Origin: JAJPXC01 sp964562375
GTDB taxonomy: Bacteria > Bacteroidota > Bacteroidia > Bacteroidales > Muribaculaceae
DNA length: 64,000 nucleotides
Direction: 5' to 3'
NCBI GenBank assembly: GCA_964562375.1
Contig: CAZLSW010000002.1
Coordinates: 23,415 to 87,414 of the forward strand
Each line of letters opens with the position of its first letter. Positions within the stretch are counted from its first letter, which is position 1. The notes under the pieces are model-generated. The model searched no databases. It was not told where the DNA came from and saw only the letters and a program-made list of their open reading frames with translations. The translations under genes and the position numbers were made by a program. This document shows, one piece after another, positions 45,511 to 56,495 of the stretch.

Positions 45511-45744
45511 TTAATAGATGCACACCGAAATCACGTCGCGGTCGACGTCGACCACTCCGCCGGCGATTTCTTGCTCATGGCGCTCGCCGCCGGCCGTGTA
45601 GGCGATTTTGCCCTTGAGTAGCGAGGAGATGAGTGTGGCGTGGCCGGGGAGCACGGTGAACGCTCCGATCTCGCCGGGGAGTGTCACCGATTCCACCTCG
45701 CCTTCAAAGACGATGGCTTGGGCCGAGATTACTTTAAGGGTCAT
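45511..45744 (-). CDS. atpC: ATP synthase epsilon subunit, short form
   Basis: 77 residues, only the N-terminal beta-sandwich: LKVISAQAIVFEGEVESVTL, PGEIGAFTVLPGHATLISSL, QEIAGGVVDVDRDVISV. The inhibitory C-terminal helical domain of the longer E. coli-type protein is missing, as usual in this phylum. Separated from atpD by a 231-bp repeat-rich spacer. Confidence 0.93.
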   Translation of the reverse strand: MTLKVISAQAIVFEGEVESVTLPGEIGAFTVLPGHATLISSLLKGKIAYTAGGERHEQEIAGGVVDVDRDVISVCIY

Positions 45745-45975
45745 CTATTTTTGAAGTTAAAAGTCAAAAGTCAAAAGTCAAAAGTCAAAAGTCAAAAGTT
45801 TAAAGTTAATGGATTTAAAGCGTTAAATCATTAAATCTTTAAAGGAGGAAAGGGGTAAAGGAGCATAGCGGGGTAGCTATAATCTTTAAAGGAGGAAAGG
45901 GGTAAAGGAGCAAAGAGGCAAAGCTATTAGGCTTAATGCTAAATGCTAAACGCTAAACGCTAAACGCTAAACGCT
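45745..45975. repeat. Composite repeat spacer between atpD and atpC
   Basis: On the coding strand from the atpD stop: four GCGTTTA heptamers and related units (45940-45975); two copies of a ~45-bp unit containing CTCCTTTACCCCTTTCCTCC and TTTAAAGATT (near 45890 and 45840); then five GACTTTT heptamers (45765-45800) ending ~20 bp before atpC. Confidence 0.9.
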
Positions 45976-47642
<1,667 letters not shown>

Positions 47643-48731
47643 TTAGTTGGGGAGGGGGTAGTGGAGGCCCCAGAGGACCATCAGTACCATCAATACCAGG
47701 TTGAAGAGGTTGATGGGGAGGAGGTATTTCCACTCGAGGGCAAGCAGCTGGTCGATACGCAGGCGGGGGAATGTCCACTTGAACCAGATGATGACGAACG
47801 ACAGGGCGATCGCTTTGCCCACGAACCATATGGTGCCGGGGATGAAGTCCATCACCGAGTTGAATCCGTCCCAACCGGGGATGTGCAGGGGCATCCAACC
47901 GCCGAAGAACAACAGGGCTGCTACACCTGAGACGATGAACAGGTTGAGGTACTCGGCGAGATAGAAGAAGCCAAAGTGGATGCCGGAGTACTCGGTGTGG
48001 TAACCGGCGGTAAGCTCGCTCTCGGCCTCGGGGAGGTCAAACGGGCCGCGGTTTGTTTCGGCGGTGCCGGCTATAAGGTAGATGATAAACGCGATAATGG
48101 CGGGGATGTGGCCCGAGAAGAGGAACCACAGGTCCTTTTGCTGCTCGACGATTCCGCCCACCGACATTGTGCCGGCGAATACTACCATCGTCAACACCGA
48201 CAGGCCGATGGAGAGCTCGTAGCTCACCATCTGTGCACCGGAACGGAGTGCACCGATCAAGGTGTACTTGTTGTTGGACGACCATCCAGCAAGGAGGATA
48301 CCCAGCACACCAATCGACGACACGGCCACCAGGAAGAAGATACCGATGTTGAAGTCGATGATTTGCAAGCCGTTACCCCAAGGCAACACGGCGAAGGCGA
48401 GCATGGAGGCCACAATCACCAGGTAGGGGGCGAGGGCGAACAGGAATTTGTCGATGTGGTTGAGCGTGATGAGCTCCTTGATGAGCATCTTGAACATGTC
48501 GGCGAACACCTGGCATGTGCCGGCAGGACCCACGCGGTTGGGGCCGAGGCGGCATTGGAAGGCTGCGCACACTTTGCGCTCATAGTAGATGTAAAACAGC
48601 GCCAACAGGGCGTACACCAGCAGGAGCCCCACGCCGATGAGCACGCATTCGGTGAGTATCACCAGCCAGTCGGGCATGAATGAGCCGAGCAGGCCGTGAA
48701 TCCATTCGGTGATCGATGAGCAGTCGTACAT
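47643..48731 (-). CDS. nuoH: NADH-quinone oxidoreductase subunit H
   Basis: 362 residues, eight or more membrane helices. Signatures: [60 protein letters not shown], and [20 protein letters not shown], the quinone-site loop. It anchors the quinone chamber. Last gene of the first nuo half; the ATP synthase operon follows where nuoI would be expected. Confidence 0.96.
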   Translation of the reverse strand: MYDCSSITEWIHGLLGSFMPDWLVILTECVLIGVGLLLVYALLALFYIYYERKVCAAFQCRLGPNRVGPAGTCQVFADMFKMLIKELITLNHIDKFLFALAPYLVIVASMLAFAVLPWGNGLQIIDFNIGIFFLVAVSSIGVLGILLAGWSSNNKYTLIGALRSGAQMVSYELSIGLSVLTMVVFAGTMSVGGIVEQQKDLWFLFSGHIPAIIAFIIYLIAGTAETNRGPFDLPEAESELTAGYHTEYSGIHFGFFYLAEYLNLFIVSGVAALLFFGGWMPLHIPGWDGFNSVMDFIPGTIWFVGKAIALSFVIIWFKWTFPRLRIDQLLALEWKYLLPINLFNLVLMVLMVLWGLHYPLPN

Positions 48732-48888
48732 TTATTTAAGTTTCTAGTTTTTAGTTTCTAGTTTCTAGTTTCTAGTTTTCAGCTGGGAGGCTATTTAATT
48801 CTTTAAAGGAGGAAAGGAGGAAAGGGTCATTAACCATTGACCATTGACCATTAACCATTAACCTTCATCCTTCATCCTTTAGCTTTAG
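48732..48888. repeat. Composite repeat spacer between nuoCD and nuoH
   Basis: On the coding strand: AAGGATG and GGTTAAT/GGTCAAT heptamers after the nuoCD stop, CCTTTCCTCCTTTCCTCC with TTTAAAG, AGCCTCCCAGCTGAAAA, then four CTAGAAA heptamers and related units (48741-48780) before the nuoH start. Confidence 0.9.
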
Positions 48889-50517
48889 CTATCGGTCCAT
48901 GTCGGGGACGATGTAGTCGAGGGAGCCGCCGATGGTGATGAGGTCGGCTATTTTTCCTCCGCGGGTGATGTGGTCGACCACAGCGGCCAATGGTAGGCAA
49001 GGTGGCACGATCTTGAGGCGCATAGGGGAGGCGGTGCCGGTGCTCTCGATGTAGATGCCGAAAGCTCCGCGGCAACCCTCGACGAGTTGGAACCAGTGTC
49101 CCACAGGCAATTTGAGCACTTTGGGGACTTTGGCGCAGATTTCGCCTTCGGGGATATTGTCGACAAGTTGCTCGAGGATGCGTGCCGACTGTGTCATCTC
49201 GTCCATGCGCACCTTGAATCGGGCCATGGAGTCGCCCTCGGTGCGGACGACTTCGTCAAACTCGAGCTCGGGGTAGATGGAGTAGGGGTCGGTTTTGCGC
49301 ACGTCGCAAGCCCAGCCTGAGGCGCGGCCTGAGGGACCGGTGACGGCCCAAGAGATGGCTTCCTCGCGCGAGAGGTAGCCCACGTGCTCGAGGCGGTTTT
49401 TGGCTATGACGTTGCCGGTGAATAGCTTGTTGTATTCTTTAATGTTGGCGGGGAGTACCTCGAGGAGGTGTTTCACGTCCTTCTGGAAGTCGGGAGCGAG
49501 GTCTTGCATGACGCCGCCGATGCAGTCGTAATTGAATGTCATGCGGGCGCCGCAGGTTTTCTCCATGATGTCGAGGATCATCTCGCGCACGCGCAGGGTG
49601 TAGAACAGCATTGTAGTGGCGCCGAGGTCCATGCAGTAAGTGCCGATGAACAGGCAGTGGGAGGCGATACGCGACAGCTCGTCCATCATCACTCGTATCA
49701 CTTGGGCGCGGCGTGGCACCTCGATGTTGGCGGCCTTTTCGATGCACATGCACAGGCCGTGGTGGTAGTTGTGGGCCGAGAAGTAGTCCAGTCGGTCCAT
49801 ATAGTGGAGCGTCTGGGGGTAGGTGAGGCTTTCGCAGAGTTTTTCGACGCCGCGGTGGATGTAACCCATGTATACGTCGATTTTCTTGATGGTCTCGCCG
49901 TCGACCGATGTGCGGAATCGTAGCACGCCGTGGGTGGCGGGGTGTTGGGGGCCGATGTTAACCACGAAGTCGTCCTGGCCGAACACGGGGATGGTCTTTT
50001 TCTCGACCTTCCCGTCGGGGGTCTCGACCCAGGAGTAGGTGTTGTCGTCCTGGCGCTCGTTTTCGGTGGAAACGGGGTTGAGGGCGGGGTCTTCGTCGTA
50101 GTCCTTGCGCAGGGGGAAGCCTTTCCAGTCGATGCTGAGGAATAGGCGGCGCATATCGGGGTTGTTCAGGAAGATAATACCGAAGAAGTCGTATACCTCG
50201 CGCTCGTAGATGCCGGCGATGTGCCACAGGTCGGCGATGGAGTGCAACATGGGGTTGTCGCGGTCCTCGGTGGCTACGCGCACCGAGATGTGGCGGGCGT
50301 GCTTGGTGGAGGTGAGGTAATAGACGCAGCCGAGGCGGTCGGTCCAGTCCATACCCACGATGGTGACGAGGTAGTCGAAAGCGAGGTCCTCGTCGTCGCG
50401 CAGGGTCTTGGCCAGGTCGTGCCATTGTGCGTCGGGTATGTTTACCAGCAGGAATTCCCCGTCCTCAAATGTGGCTTGGGGGAAGAGCTTTGCTATCTTG
50501 TCCTGGAGGGTTGACAT
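48889..50517 (-). CDS. nuoCD: Fused NADH-quinone oxidoreductase subunits C and D
   Basis: 542 residues from the ATG at 50517; an ATG at 50592 overlapping the nuoB stop is also possible and would add 25 residues. Residues ~1-165 are NuoC (HIAGIYEREVYDFFGIIFLN, WKGFPLRKDYDEDPALNP). The rest is NuoD: VNIGPQHPATHGVLRFRTSV, YMGYIHRGVEKLCESLTYPQ, GCRGAFGIYIEST and the IPDMDR ending. It holds the quinone-reduction site at the NuoB interface. The C-D fusion is usual for Bacteroidales. Confidence 0.95.
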   Translation of the reverse strand: MSTLQDKIAKLFPQATFEDGEFLLVNIPDAQWHDLAKTLRDDEDLAFDYLVTIVGMDWTDRLGCVYYLTSTKHARHISVRVATEDRDNPMLHSIADLWHIAGIYEREVYDFFGIIFLNNPDMRRLFLSIDWKGFPLRKDYDEDPALNPVSTENERQDDNTYSWVETPDGKVEKKTIPVFGQDDFVVNIGPQHPATHGVLRFRTSVDGETIKKIDVYMGYIHRGVEKLCESLTYPQTLHYMDRLDYFSAHNYHHGLCMCIEKAANIEVPRRAQVIRVMMDELSRIASHCLFIGTYCMDLGATTMLFYTLRVREMILDIMEKTCGARMTFNYDCIGGVMQDLAPDFQKDVKHLLEVLPANIKEYNKLFTGNVIAKNRLEHVGYLSREEAISWAVTGPSGRASGWACDVRKTDPYSIYPELEFDEVVRTEGDSMARFKVRMDEMTQSARILEQLVDNIPEGEICAKVPKVLKLPVGHWFQLVEGCRGAFGIYIESTGTASPMRLKIVPPCLPLAAVVDHITRGGKIADLITIGGSLDYIVPDMDR

Positions 50518-50584
50518 TATATTATATGTTATATGATAATGATCGGGGTGAATTGTCGCTTGGGGGTTGACTGTTTGTGGAGGG

Positions 50585-51193
50585 TTAATCATTTACTCCT
50601 TCCACGGGATGTGTCTCAAGGAATTCTTTTTGTTTTTCCTGACGGTTGACGCCTCCGAAGAATTTCTCTACCTTGATTTTGCGCTGGAGCTGCATGATTC
50701 CGTAGATCATGGCCTCGGGGCGTGGAGGGCAACCGGGGATGAAGACGTCGACGGGGATGATGTCCTCGATGCCTTTGGCCACGTGGTAGCTTTTGCGGAA
50801 GGGGCCTCCTGAAACGGCGCAGGCGCCGCAAGCGATGACGTATTTAGGCTCGGCGAGCTGGTCGTAAAGGCGACGTAGCACGGGGGCCATGCGGTTGACG
50901 ATGGTGCCGGCCACCATGATGAAGTCGGCCTGTCGGGGGGATGATCGGGCCACCTCCCATCCGAAGCGAGCCATGTCGAATCGCGCGGCTCCGAGCGACA
51001 CGAATTCTATACCGCAGCAGCTGGTGGCGAAAGTCAAGGGCCACAGGGAGTTGGCTCGGCCCCAGTTGATAAGCTTGTCGAGGGAACCCACTACGACGTT
51101 GGCTCCCGACTCGTTGAGCTCTTTGACGAGCTTCTCGATATATTCGTTATCCTTGAATGCCTCGTAGGGCATCGCCTTGCAAGTTACTTCCAT
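50585..51193 (-). CDS. nuoB: NADH-quinone oxidoreductase subunit B
   Basis: 202 residues. Ligands of cluster N2 are in PLTFATSCCGIEFVSLGAAR (tandem Cys), KYVIACGACAVSGGPF and DVFIPGCPPRPEAMIYGIMQ. The start overlaps the nuoA stop by 10 bp. The C-terminal ~25 residues are charged and lineage-specific. Confidence 0.96.
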   Translation of the reverse strand: MEVTCKAMPYEAFKDNEYIEKLVKELNESGANVVVGSLDKLINWGRANSLWPLTFATSCCGIEFVSLGAARFDMARFGWEVARSSPRQADFIMVAGTIVNRMAPVLRRLYDQLAEPKYVIACGACAVSGGPFRKSYHVAKGIEDIIPVDVFIPGCPPRPEAMIYGIMQLQRKIKVEKFFGGVNRQEKQKEFLETHPVEGVND

Positions 51194-51564
51194 TCAAGCG
51201 CTCCTTTCCGCCAGGCGTAAACCAAGCCCAGCACTAATACACAGAAAAAGACGGCGATGGCGGTCAACCCCTCGGCACCGAGGGCGCGAGCCTTGACGGC
51301 CCAGGGGTAGAGGAACACGGTCTCGACGTCGAACATCAAGAACAAAATAGCGAACAAATAATAACCCACGTTGAAGCGTGTCATCGATACGCCTCTCGTG
51401 GGTATTCCACATTCGTAAGCTTCGCCTTTCTGCGGGTTGTAACTTTTGGGAGAGATCAGGCCGGCTAGCCACATGGCCAGGGCGACGAGGCCCACGCCGG
51501 TCAACGCGGCCACTACAGCGAGCATCGCGTTGTTGTCAATTCCGAATATGTGTAACGATATCAT
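51184..51564 (-). CDS. nuoA: NADH-quinone oxidoreductase subunit A
   Basis: 126 residues from the ATG at 51564; the longer frame (to 51651) overlaps the promoter. Three membrane helices. Signatures: KSYNPQKGEAYECGIPTRGV (TM1-2 loop with Cys) and YYLFAILFLMFDVETVFLYP. First gene of the respiratory block, behind a full -7 match at 51620-51627. Confidence 0.95.
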   Translation of the reverse strand: MISLHIFGIDNNAMLAVVAALTGVGLVALAMWLAGLISPKSYNPQKGEAYECGIPTRGVSMTRFNVGYYLFAILFLMFDVETVFLYPWAVKARALGAEGLTAIAVFFCVLVLGLVYAWRKGALEWK

Positions 51565-51605
51565 GAAGATGTGATAATGTTTCTGCGATATCAGATGAAG
51601 TGTTG

Positions 51606-51627
51606 AAATTTTCGCTTTGCAAAGGTA
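51606..51627 (-). promoter_or_regulatory. Promoter of the nuo-atp block
   Basis: TACCTTTG (51620-51627, minus strand) matches the -7 consensus exactly, with a TTG about 20 bp upstream. Transcription would start ~50 bp before the nuoA start. No equally good element was seen before atpD or nuoI, so read-through of the whole block is possible. Confidence 0.65.
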
Positions 51628-51732
51628 AGATTTTTTTCTGATACGCGGCAACTAATGTTAAGGTAAATTTTCGCCTTTTACGTTAAAAGGCTGAAATGCG
51701 CCATTCAAGCTACATTTCAGCCTGGAATATCT

Positions 51733-51775
51733 TGACCCCGGGGTGTCGACCCGGGGGCGGGTTGACTTCCACCCT
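51733..51775. repeat. Single GGAAGTC-type hairpin after the 51.8-kb gene
   Basis: On the minus strand GGAAGTCAACCCGC is followed by CCCCGG, the loop GTCGACAC and CCGGGG. It starts ~15 bp after the stop of the neighbouring small gene. It is a divergent member of the rpoZ/nuoN repeat family. Confidence 0.7.
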
Positions 51776-51785
51776 GTTGATGGGG

Positions 51786-52130
51786 TTATTTGGCGAAGGC
51801 GAGGCGCAAGCGGTCGAAGAGGGTGAGCTTGGGCATCTTGATGTCGACCGACACGGCGTCGGAGTGTTTTTTGAGGAAAATTATTGAGGAGTGGAGCACG
51901 ATTGCCACATGGCGGTCGAATTCGACGATGGCGTGCACTCTCTCGAGGGGGATTTCATGGAATGGGCTAAGGGGCTCGATGGTGCCGATGACGATGGCGC
52001 CGTCGTGGATGGTGATGTGGTGGGGCTCGAGGGATCGCTCGAAAAGGAGCCCGATGTTGAGGTCGTCGACACTCTCGGGGCGCCGGCGGTACTTCTTATA
52101 TATCGACTGTATTACTTTCTTTGTGATCAT
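51786..52130 (-). CDS. Conserved-looking hypothetical protein between the decarboxylase and nuo operons
   Basis: 114 residues, not assigned. MITKKVIQSIYKKYRRRPES is basic and helical. A beta-rich middle follows (HHITIHDGAIVIGTIEPLSP, VHAIVEFDRHVAIVLHSSII), then FLKKHSDAVSVDIKMPKL and a basic helical end. No signal peptide or membrane helix. It is separated from mmdB by 189 bp, so it may be transcribed alone or by read-through. The codon use matches its neighbours, which supports it being a real gene. Confidence 0.7.
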   Translation of the reverse strand: MITKKVIQSIYKKYRRRPESVDDLNIGLLFERSLEPHHITIHDGAIVIGTIEPLSPFHEIPLERVHAIVEFDRHVAIVLHSSIIFLKKHSDAVSVDIKMPKLTLFDRLRLAFAK

Positions 52131-52250
52131 GTCGTTTTAGATACCGTATTTATAACACACCCCAAGGCCGAATTGTTGCCATTTCGTCACATCCTTAAGG
52201 TGATAATTGAGCACTTGCACCCGATAATTGTAGCATCAGGAAGAAAGGTA

Positions 52251-52298
52251 ATCCCCGCGGAACCAACGGAATACGATTCCATGGATTCCGTGGGGATG
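52251..52298 (-). terminator. Candidate hairpin terminator after mmdB
   Basis: On the minus strand ATCCCCACGGAA and TTCCGCGGGGAT pair (12 bp with one G-T) around a ~22-base loop. TACCTTTCTT follows, a weak T-tract. The hairpin begins 22 bp after the mmdB stop. Confidence 0.5.
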
Positions 52299-52319
52299 GT
52301 ATTGTGAAATTTTTTCTCG

Positions 52320-53483
52320 TTAAGCGAGGAAGCCCAGAAGTACACCGGCGGCTACAGCCGAGCCGATTACGCCAGCCACGTTGGGGCCCATGGCGTGCAT
52401 CAGCAGGTAGTTGCTGGGGTCGTACTCGAGGCCAAGGTTGTTGGAGATACGGGCAGACATCGGCACGGCCGATACGCCAGCGTTACCAATCAATGGGTTG
52501 ATCTTCTTAGACTTGGGCAGGAACAGGTTGAACAGCTTGACGAAGCATACACCTGATGCCGAGGCGATAATGAACGCCATGAAGCCAAGGAAGAAGATGA
52601 AGATGGTCTGGGTGGTCAAGAATTCGGAAGCCTGGGTGGAGGCGCCCACGGTCATGCCCAGGAGGATTGTCACGATGTCGGTGAGAGCGTTGGACGCGGT
52701 CTTGGCCAGACGGGTGGTTACGCCGCACTCGCGCAGGAGGTTGCCGAAGAATAGCATGCCCAGCAGGGGAATGCCCGAGGGAACGACGAAGCAGGTCAAC
52801 AGCAGGCCCACGATGGGGAAGATGATCTTCTCGTTCTGTGAGACGGCGCGGGCGGGTTTCATCTTGATCAATCGCTCGTGCTTGGTGGTCAACAGTCGCA
52901 TGATAGGTGGCTGTATCACAGGCACGAGGGCCATGTAGGAGTAGGCCGACACGGCGATTGCTCCCATGAGGTTGGGGGCGAGTTTCGACGACAGGAAGAT
53001 AGCGGTGGGGCCGTCGGCGCCGCCGATGATGGCGATGGCGCCGGCTTGGTCGGGCTCGAAGCCGATGGCCGTGGCTACCATGTAAGCGCCGAAGATGCCA
53101 AACTGTGCTGCGGCACCGATCAACATCAGCTTAGGGTTGGCGATCAGGGCCGAGAAGTCGGTCATAGCGCCGATGCCCAGGAAGATGAGCGGGGGATACC
53201 ATCCGGCCGAGACACCGTTGTAGAGGATGTTCAACACCGAGCCTTCCTCGTAGATGCCAATCTCGAGGCCTGCGGTGGCGTTGAAGGGGATATTTCCGAT
53301 GAGCATACCGAAGCCGATGGGCACGAGCAGCATCGGCTCGAAGTCTTTCTTGATGGCGAGCCAGATGAAGAATAGGCCCACCACAAGCATCACGCAGTGT
53401 TGCCACGTGGCGTTGTAGATTCCGGTCAAGTGCCAGAACTGCGTGAGGTTTTGCAATAGGAAGTCACCAAATGATAATTCCAT
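52320..53483 (-). CDS. mmdB: Na+-translocating decarboxylase beta subunit
   Basis: 387 residues, about ten membrane segments. Family signatures: MLIGNIPFNATAGLEIGIYE, AIAIIGGADGPTAIFLSSKL (the essential Asp), and LIGNAGVSAVPMSARISNNL followed by HAMGPNVAGVIGSAVAAGVL. It couples decarboxylation of a carboxybiotin to Na+ export. In this operon with mce and an acyl-CoA carboxyltransferase, the complex is probably methylmalonyl-CoA decarboxylase rather than oxaloacetate decarboxylase. Confidence 0.92.
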   Translation of the reverse strand: MELSFGDFLLQNLTQFWHLTGIYNATWQHCVMLVVGLFFIWLAIKKDFEPMLLVPIGFGMLIGNIPFNATAGLEIGIYEEGSVLNILYNGVSAGWYPPLIFLGIGAMTDFSALIANPKLMLIGAAAQFGIFGAYMVATAIGFEPDQAGAIAIIGGADGPTAIFLSSKLAPNLMGAIAVSAYSYMALVPVIQPPIMRLLTTKHERLIKMKPARAVSQNEKIIFPIVGLLLTCFVVPSGIPLLGMLFFGNLLRECGVTTRLAKTASNALTDIVTILLGMTVGASTQASEFLTTQTIFIFFLGFMAFIIASASGVCFVKLFNLFLPKSKKINPLIGNAGVSAVPMSARISNNLGLEYDPSNYLLMHAMGPNVAGVIGSAVAAGVLLGFLA

Positions 53484-53506
53484 AATTCTTTACTTGGCTT
53501 TTTGGA

Positions 53507-53944
53507 TTATTCGATGGTGAGCAGCGTGGCGCCCTCGAGCACCGAGTCGCTGGGGTTGACGTTGATAGAGGCGATTTTGCCGTCGCGACCGGCGTGGATA
53601 GCGTTCTCCATCTTCATGGCTTCGAGCACCAGGACAGTGTCGGCGGCTTTTACGGTGTCGCCCACCTTCACGGGGATTGAGAGCACAACGCCGGGCAGGG
53701 GAGCGGTGACGGCGTAAGCGCCAGAGGTGACGGGGGTGGCCTTGGCGATCACTTTCTCGCCGGTTGCGCTACGGGGAGCGGCTGAGGGACGGGGGGCTGA
53801 AACGATGGTAACGGGGCCTTTTTTCTTTTCCAGCTCTACCTTGTAGGGGATACCGTTAACAGTCACCTGTGCGATGTTGTCCTCGATGTCGCCCACGCCC
53901 ACTTTGTAGGTGTTGCCGTTTATCTTGTATTTGTATTCTTTCAT
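53507..53944 (-). CDS. mmdC: Biotin carboxyl carrier subunit of the decarboxylase
   Basis: 145 residues. The N-terminal part (~1-60) is a conserved beta segment (YKYKINGNTYKVGVGDIEDN). A Pro/Ala/Ser linker (VSAPRPSAAPRSATGEKV) precedes the biotinyl domain: VTAPLPGVVLSIPVKVGDTV and VLVLEAMKMENAIHAGRDGK, with the biotinylated Lys in A-M-K-M. It shuttles CO2 between the carboxyltransferase and the membrane beta subunit, its operon neighbours. Confidence 0.93.
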   Translation of the reverse strand: MKEYKYKINGNTYKVGVGDIEDNIAQVTVNGIPYKVELEKKKGPVTIVSAPRPSAAPRSATGEKVIAKATPVTSGAYAVTAPLPGVVLSIPVKVGDTVKAADTVLVLEAMKMENAIHAGRDGKIASINVNPSDSVLEGATLLTIE

Positions 53945-53974
53945 TTTTGTAGGAAATAATTGATTGGTTGGAGA

Positions 53975-54895
53975 TTAACGGTGAGGGAGCTCACGCATGT
54001 TGTAAATCTTGGAGCTCCACGGCGAGTAGGCGCGTTTCACCTTGTTGATGGTGAGTACGGTCTGCTCTTGGTCGTGAGCGTTGAGGTGCTCGTGGAGGGC
54101 CATAACGATGGCTGCGATTTCTTCGCCCGAGTCGTGGTCGGGACGCTCCTCGCGCGGGGTCTCGTGGATGGATTTGCCCTGGGCGTGCATCTTGTTGAGC
54201 TTGGAGATGTGAGCGCCGATGCGGTTGATCAGGTAGAAGCAGCAGCTGAGCAATAGCAGGGCCGAGAACACGATGCACATGGCCATGACGGTGAGGCCGA
54301 GGCCCGATTTGTCCTTCTCCTTGAACATGTCGACCTTGGAGTTGGTGTCGCGGATGATGTTGGCACTGGAGGGGGTGATGTATTTGCCCTCGGAGCCTGA
54401 GCGGATTTCCCAAGCGTCGGGGCCTGAGCCAACGCCGTCCGATTTACGGGCGTAGGTGTGACCGGCGGGTAGTGACGCGGGGACGATTACCTCGTCGATG
54501 AGGGTTTTGCCGTCGGCGTCATAAATACCGATCCAGTTGTCCTGGCCGGGGACGAGGACGAAGCTGGTGTGGAAAGTGCCGCGGGAGGGCTTGCCGTCGG
54601 CCCAGAAGATGACGTGCTGTCGGGTGGGGATTTCGGTCAAGACGTCGCCCAGAGGCACGGGGTACATCTTCTTGTTGGCTGAGTCGGTGGTGAGGAATAC
54701 GCTGGATATCTCCAGGGGCGCGTAGGTGGAGTTGAATAGCTCGATCCAGCCCACGCGTTGGCCGTAGTCATCAACGACGTTGGAGTCGTTTTGCACCATC
54801 ACCTCGTTGATTTTCAACCCTCGGCGACCCTGAGCTTGCGCGCAGAGGCCCGTGGCCAGCAAAGTGATGGCGGCGATTAACAGATGTTTTCTCAT
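53975..54895 (-). CDS. Decarboxylase gamma-like (OadG) subunit fused to a lamin-tail-like domain
   Basis: 306 residues. A signal peptide (MRKHLLIAAITLLATGLCAQ) is followed by an extracytoplasmic ~165-residue beta domain of lamin-tail (LTD) type: LKINEVMVQNDSNVVDDYGQ, GWIELFNSTYAPLEISSVFL, QHVIFWADGKP. A membrane helix (~195-220, LGLTVMAMCIVFSALLLLSC) and the cytoplasmic OadG-like part follow. The tail SGEEIAAIVMALHEHLNAHD and RAYSPWSSKIYNMRELPHR matches gamma-subunit ends. Plain gamma subunits are ~80-130 residues, so the LTD portion is an addition. It should stabilise the alpha-beta complex; what the LTD binds outside the membrane is unknown. Confidence 0.85.
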   Translation of the reverse strand: MRKHLLIAAITLLATGLCAQAQGRRGLKINEVMVQNDSNVVDDYGQRVGWIELFNSTYAPLEISSVFLTTDSANKKMYPVPLGDVLTEIPTRQHVIFWADGKPSRGTFHTSFVLVPGQDNWIGIYDADGKTLIDEVIVPASLPAGHTYARKSDGVGSGPDAWEIRSGSEGKYITPSSANIIRDTNSKVDMFKEKDKSGLGLTVMAMCIVFSALLLLSCCFYLINRIGAHISKLNKMHAQGKSIHETPREERPDHDSGEEIAAIVMALHEHLNAHDQEQTVLTINKVKRAYSPWSSKIYNMRELPHR

Positions 54896-54908
54896 ATAGC
54901 CGATGGGT

Positions 54909-56462
54909 TTACAGGGGTATGTTGCCGTGCTTCTTGGCGGGGTTGGTCACTTTCTTGGTGGCGAGCTGCTGCAGGGCGCGGATGATGCGGAAGCGGGTGT
55001 TGCGGGGCTCGATCACGTCGTCGATGTAACCGTATTTGGCGGCGTTGTAGGGGTTGCAGAAGAGCTTGTTGTACTCCTCTTCCTTCTCGGCGAGCACTTT
55101 CTTGGGGTCGTCGCTTTCCTTGGCCTCGCGGGCGTAGAGCACCTCGACGGCACCGGCGCCTCCCATAACGGCGATCTCGGCCGTTGGCCATGCGTAGTTC
55201 ATGTCGCCGCGGAGTTGCTTACAGCTCATCACGATGTGGCTGCCGCCGTAGCTCTTGCGCAGGGTGACGGTAACCTTGGGCACGGTGGCCTCGCCGTAGG
55301 CGTAGAGCAGCTTGGCTCCGTGGAGGATCACGCCGTTGTACTCCTGGCCGGTGCCGGGGAGGAATCCGGGGACGTCGACCAGCGACACCAAGGGGATGTT
55401 GAAGGCGTCGCAGAAGCGCACGAAGCGGGCTGCCTTGCGGGAGGCGTTGCTGTCGAGCACGCCTGCGAGGAACTTGGGCTGGTTGGCCACGATACCCACG
55501 GCCTGGCCGTTGAAGCGGGCGAAGCCGATGATGATGTTCTTGGCGTAATCTTTTTGAATCTCCAGGAACTCGCCGTTGTCGATGATGGCGCCGATTACCT
55601 CGTACATGTCGTAGGGGCGGTTGGCCGAGTCGGGGATAATCTCGTTGAGCGAGTCCTCGAGGCGGTCGATCGGGTCGGTGCACTCAACCAACGGGGGCTC
55701 CTCCAAGTTGTTTTGGGGGATATAGGAGAATAGCTTGCGGATGATTTTGAGGGCTTCCTCGCCATCCTCGGCCGCGAAGTGGGCCACGCCGCTCTTGGAG
55801 GAGTGAACGGTGGCTCCGCCCAGCTCCTCTTGGCTGACGTCCTCTCCGGTAACGGTCTTAACTACCTTGGGACCGGTGAGGAACATGTAGGAGATGCCCT
55901 TGGTCATGATGGTGAAGTCGGTCAACGCGGGGGAGTAAACGGCGCCGCCGGCGCAGGGGCCGAGGATACCCGAGATCTGGGGAATGACTCCCGAGGCCAT
56001 GATGTTGCGCTGGAAAATCTCGGCGTAGCCGGCCAGGGCGTTGATGCCTTCCTGGATGCGTGCGCCGCCCGAGTCGTTGAGGCCGATGACGGGGGCACCC
56101 ATCTTCATGGCCATGTCCATCACTTTGCAGATTTTGAGGGCCATCGTCTCGGAGAGCGAGCCGCCGAAGACGGTGAAGTCCTGAGCGAACACGTACACCA
56201 GTCGGCCGTCGATAGTGCCGTAGCCTGTTACCACGCCGTCGCCGAGGAAAGATTTTTTCTCTTGGCCGAAGTTGGTGCAGCGGTGGCGCACAAACATGTC
56301 AAGCTCCTCGAACGAGCCTTCGTCCAGCAGCTGGGCGATGCGCTCGCGGGCTGTGTATTTGCCTTTGTCGTGTTGCTTTTGGATGGCTTTCTCGCCGCCA
56401 CCGAGGCGCGCTTCGTTGCGCAGGGCGATAAGCTCCTGCACTTTTTCAAGCTGTGTACTCAT
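54909..56462 (-). CDS. mmdA: Methylmalonyl-CoA decarboxylase alpha (carboxyltransferase) subunit
   Basis: 517 residues. Two crotonase-like halves. [40 protein letters not shown] and [20 protein letters not shown] form the acyl-CoA half. [20 protein letters not shown] and the [32 protein letters not shown] region form the biotin half. It is the carboxyltransferase that moves CO2 from methylmalonyl-CoA to biotin, giving propionyl-CoA. It is homologous to propionyl-CoA carboxylase beta; the OadB/G partners favour the decarboxylase direction. Confidence 0.93.
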   Translation of the reverse strand: MSTQLEKVQELIALRNEARLGGGEKAIQKQHDKGKYTARERIAQLLDEGSFEELDMFVRHRCTNFGQEKKSFLGDGVVTGYGTIDGRLVYVFAQDFTVFGGSLSETMALKICKVMDMAMKMGAPVIGLNDSGGARIQEGINALAGYAEIFQRNIMASGVIPQISGILGPCAGGAVYSPALTDFTIMTKGISYMFLTGPKVVKTVTGEDVSQEELGGATVHSSKSGVAHFAAEDGEEALKIIRKLFSYIPQNNLEEPPLVECTDPIDRLEDSLNEIIPDSANRPYDMYEVIGAIIDNGEFLEIQKDYAKNIIIGFARFNGQAVGIVANQPKFLAGVLDSNASRKAARFVRFCDAFNIPLVSLVDVPGFLPGTGQEYNGVILHGAKLLYAYGEATVPKVTVTLRKSYGGSHIVMSCKQLRGDMNYAWPTAEIAVMGGAGAVEVLYAREAKESDDPKKVLAEKEEEYNKLFCNPYNAAKYGYIDDVIEPRNTRFRIIRALQQLATKKVTNPAKKHGNIPL

Positions 56463-56495
56463 ATTTTTCTTTTATGGGGATTAGTCCGTGAGGGA

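Noticed and set aside
54909..56462. Propionyl-CoA carboxylase beta subunit acting in the carboxylating direction
   Set aside because: No biotin carboxylase gene is present, while the OadB and OadG membrane subunits are; a Na+-pumping decarboxylase is the better fit.
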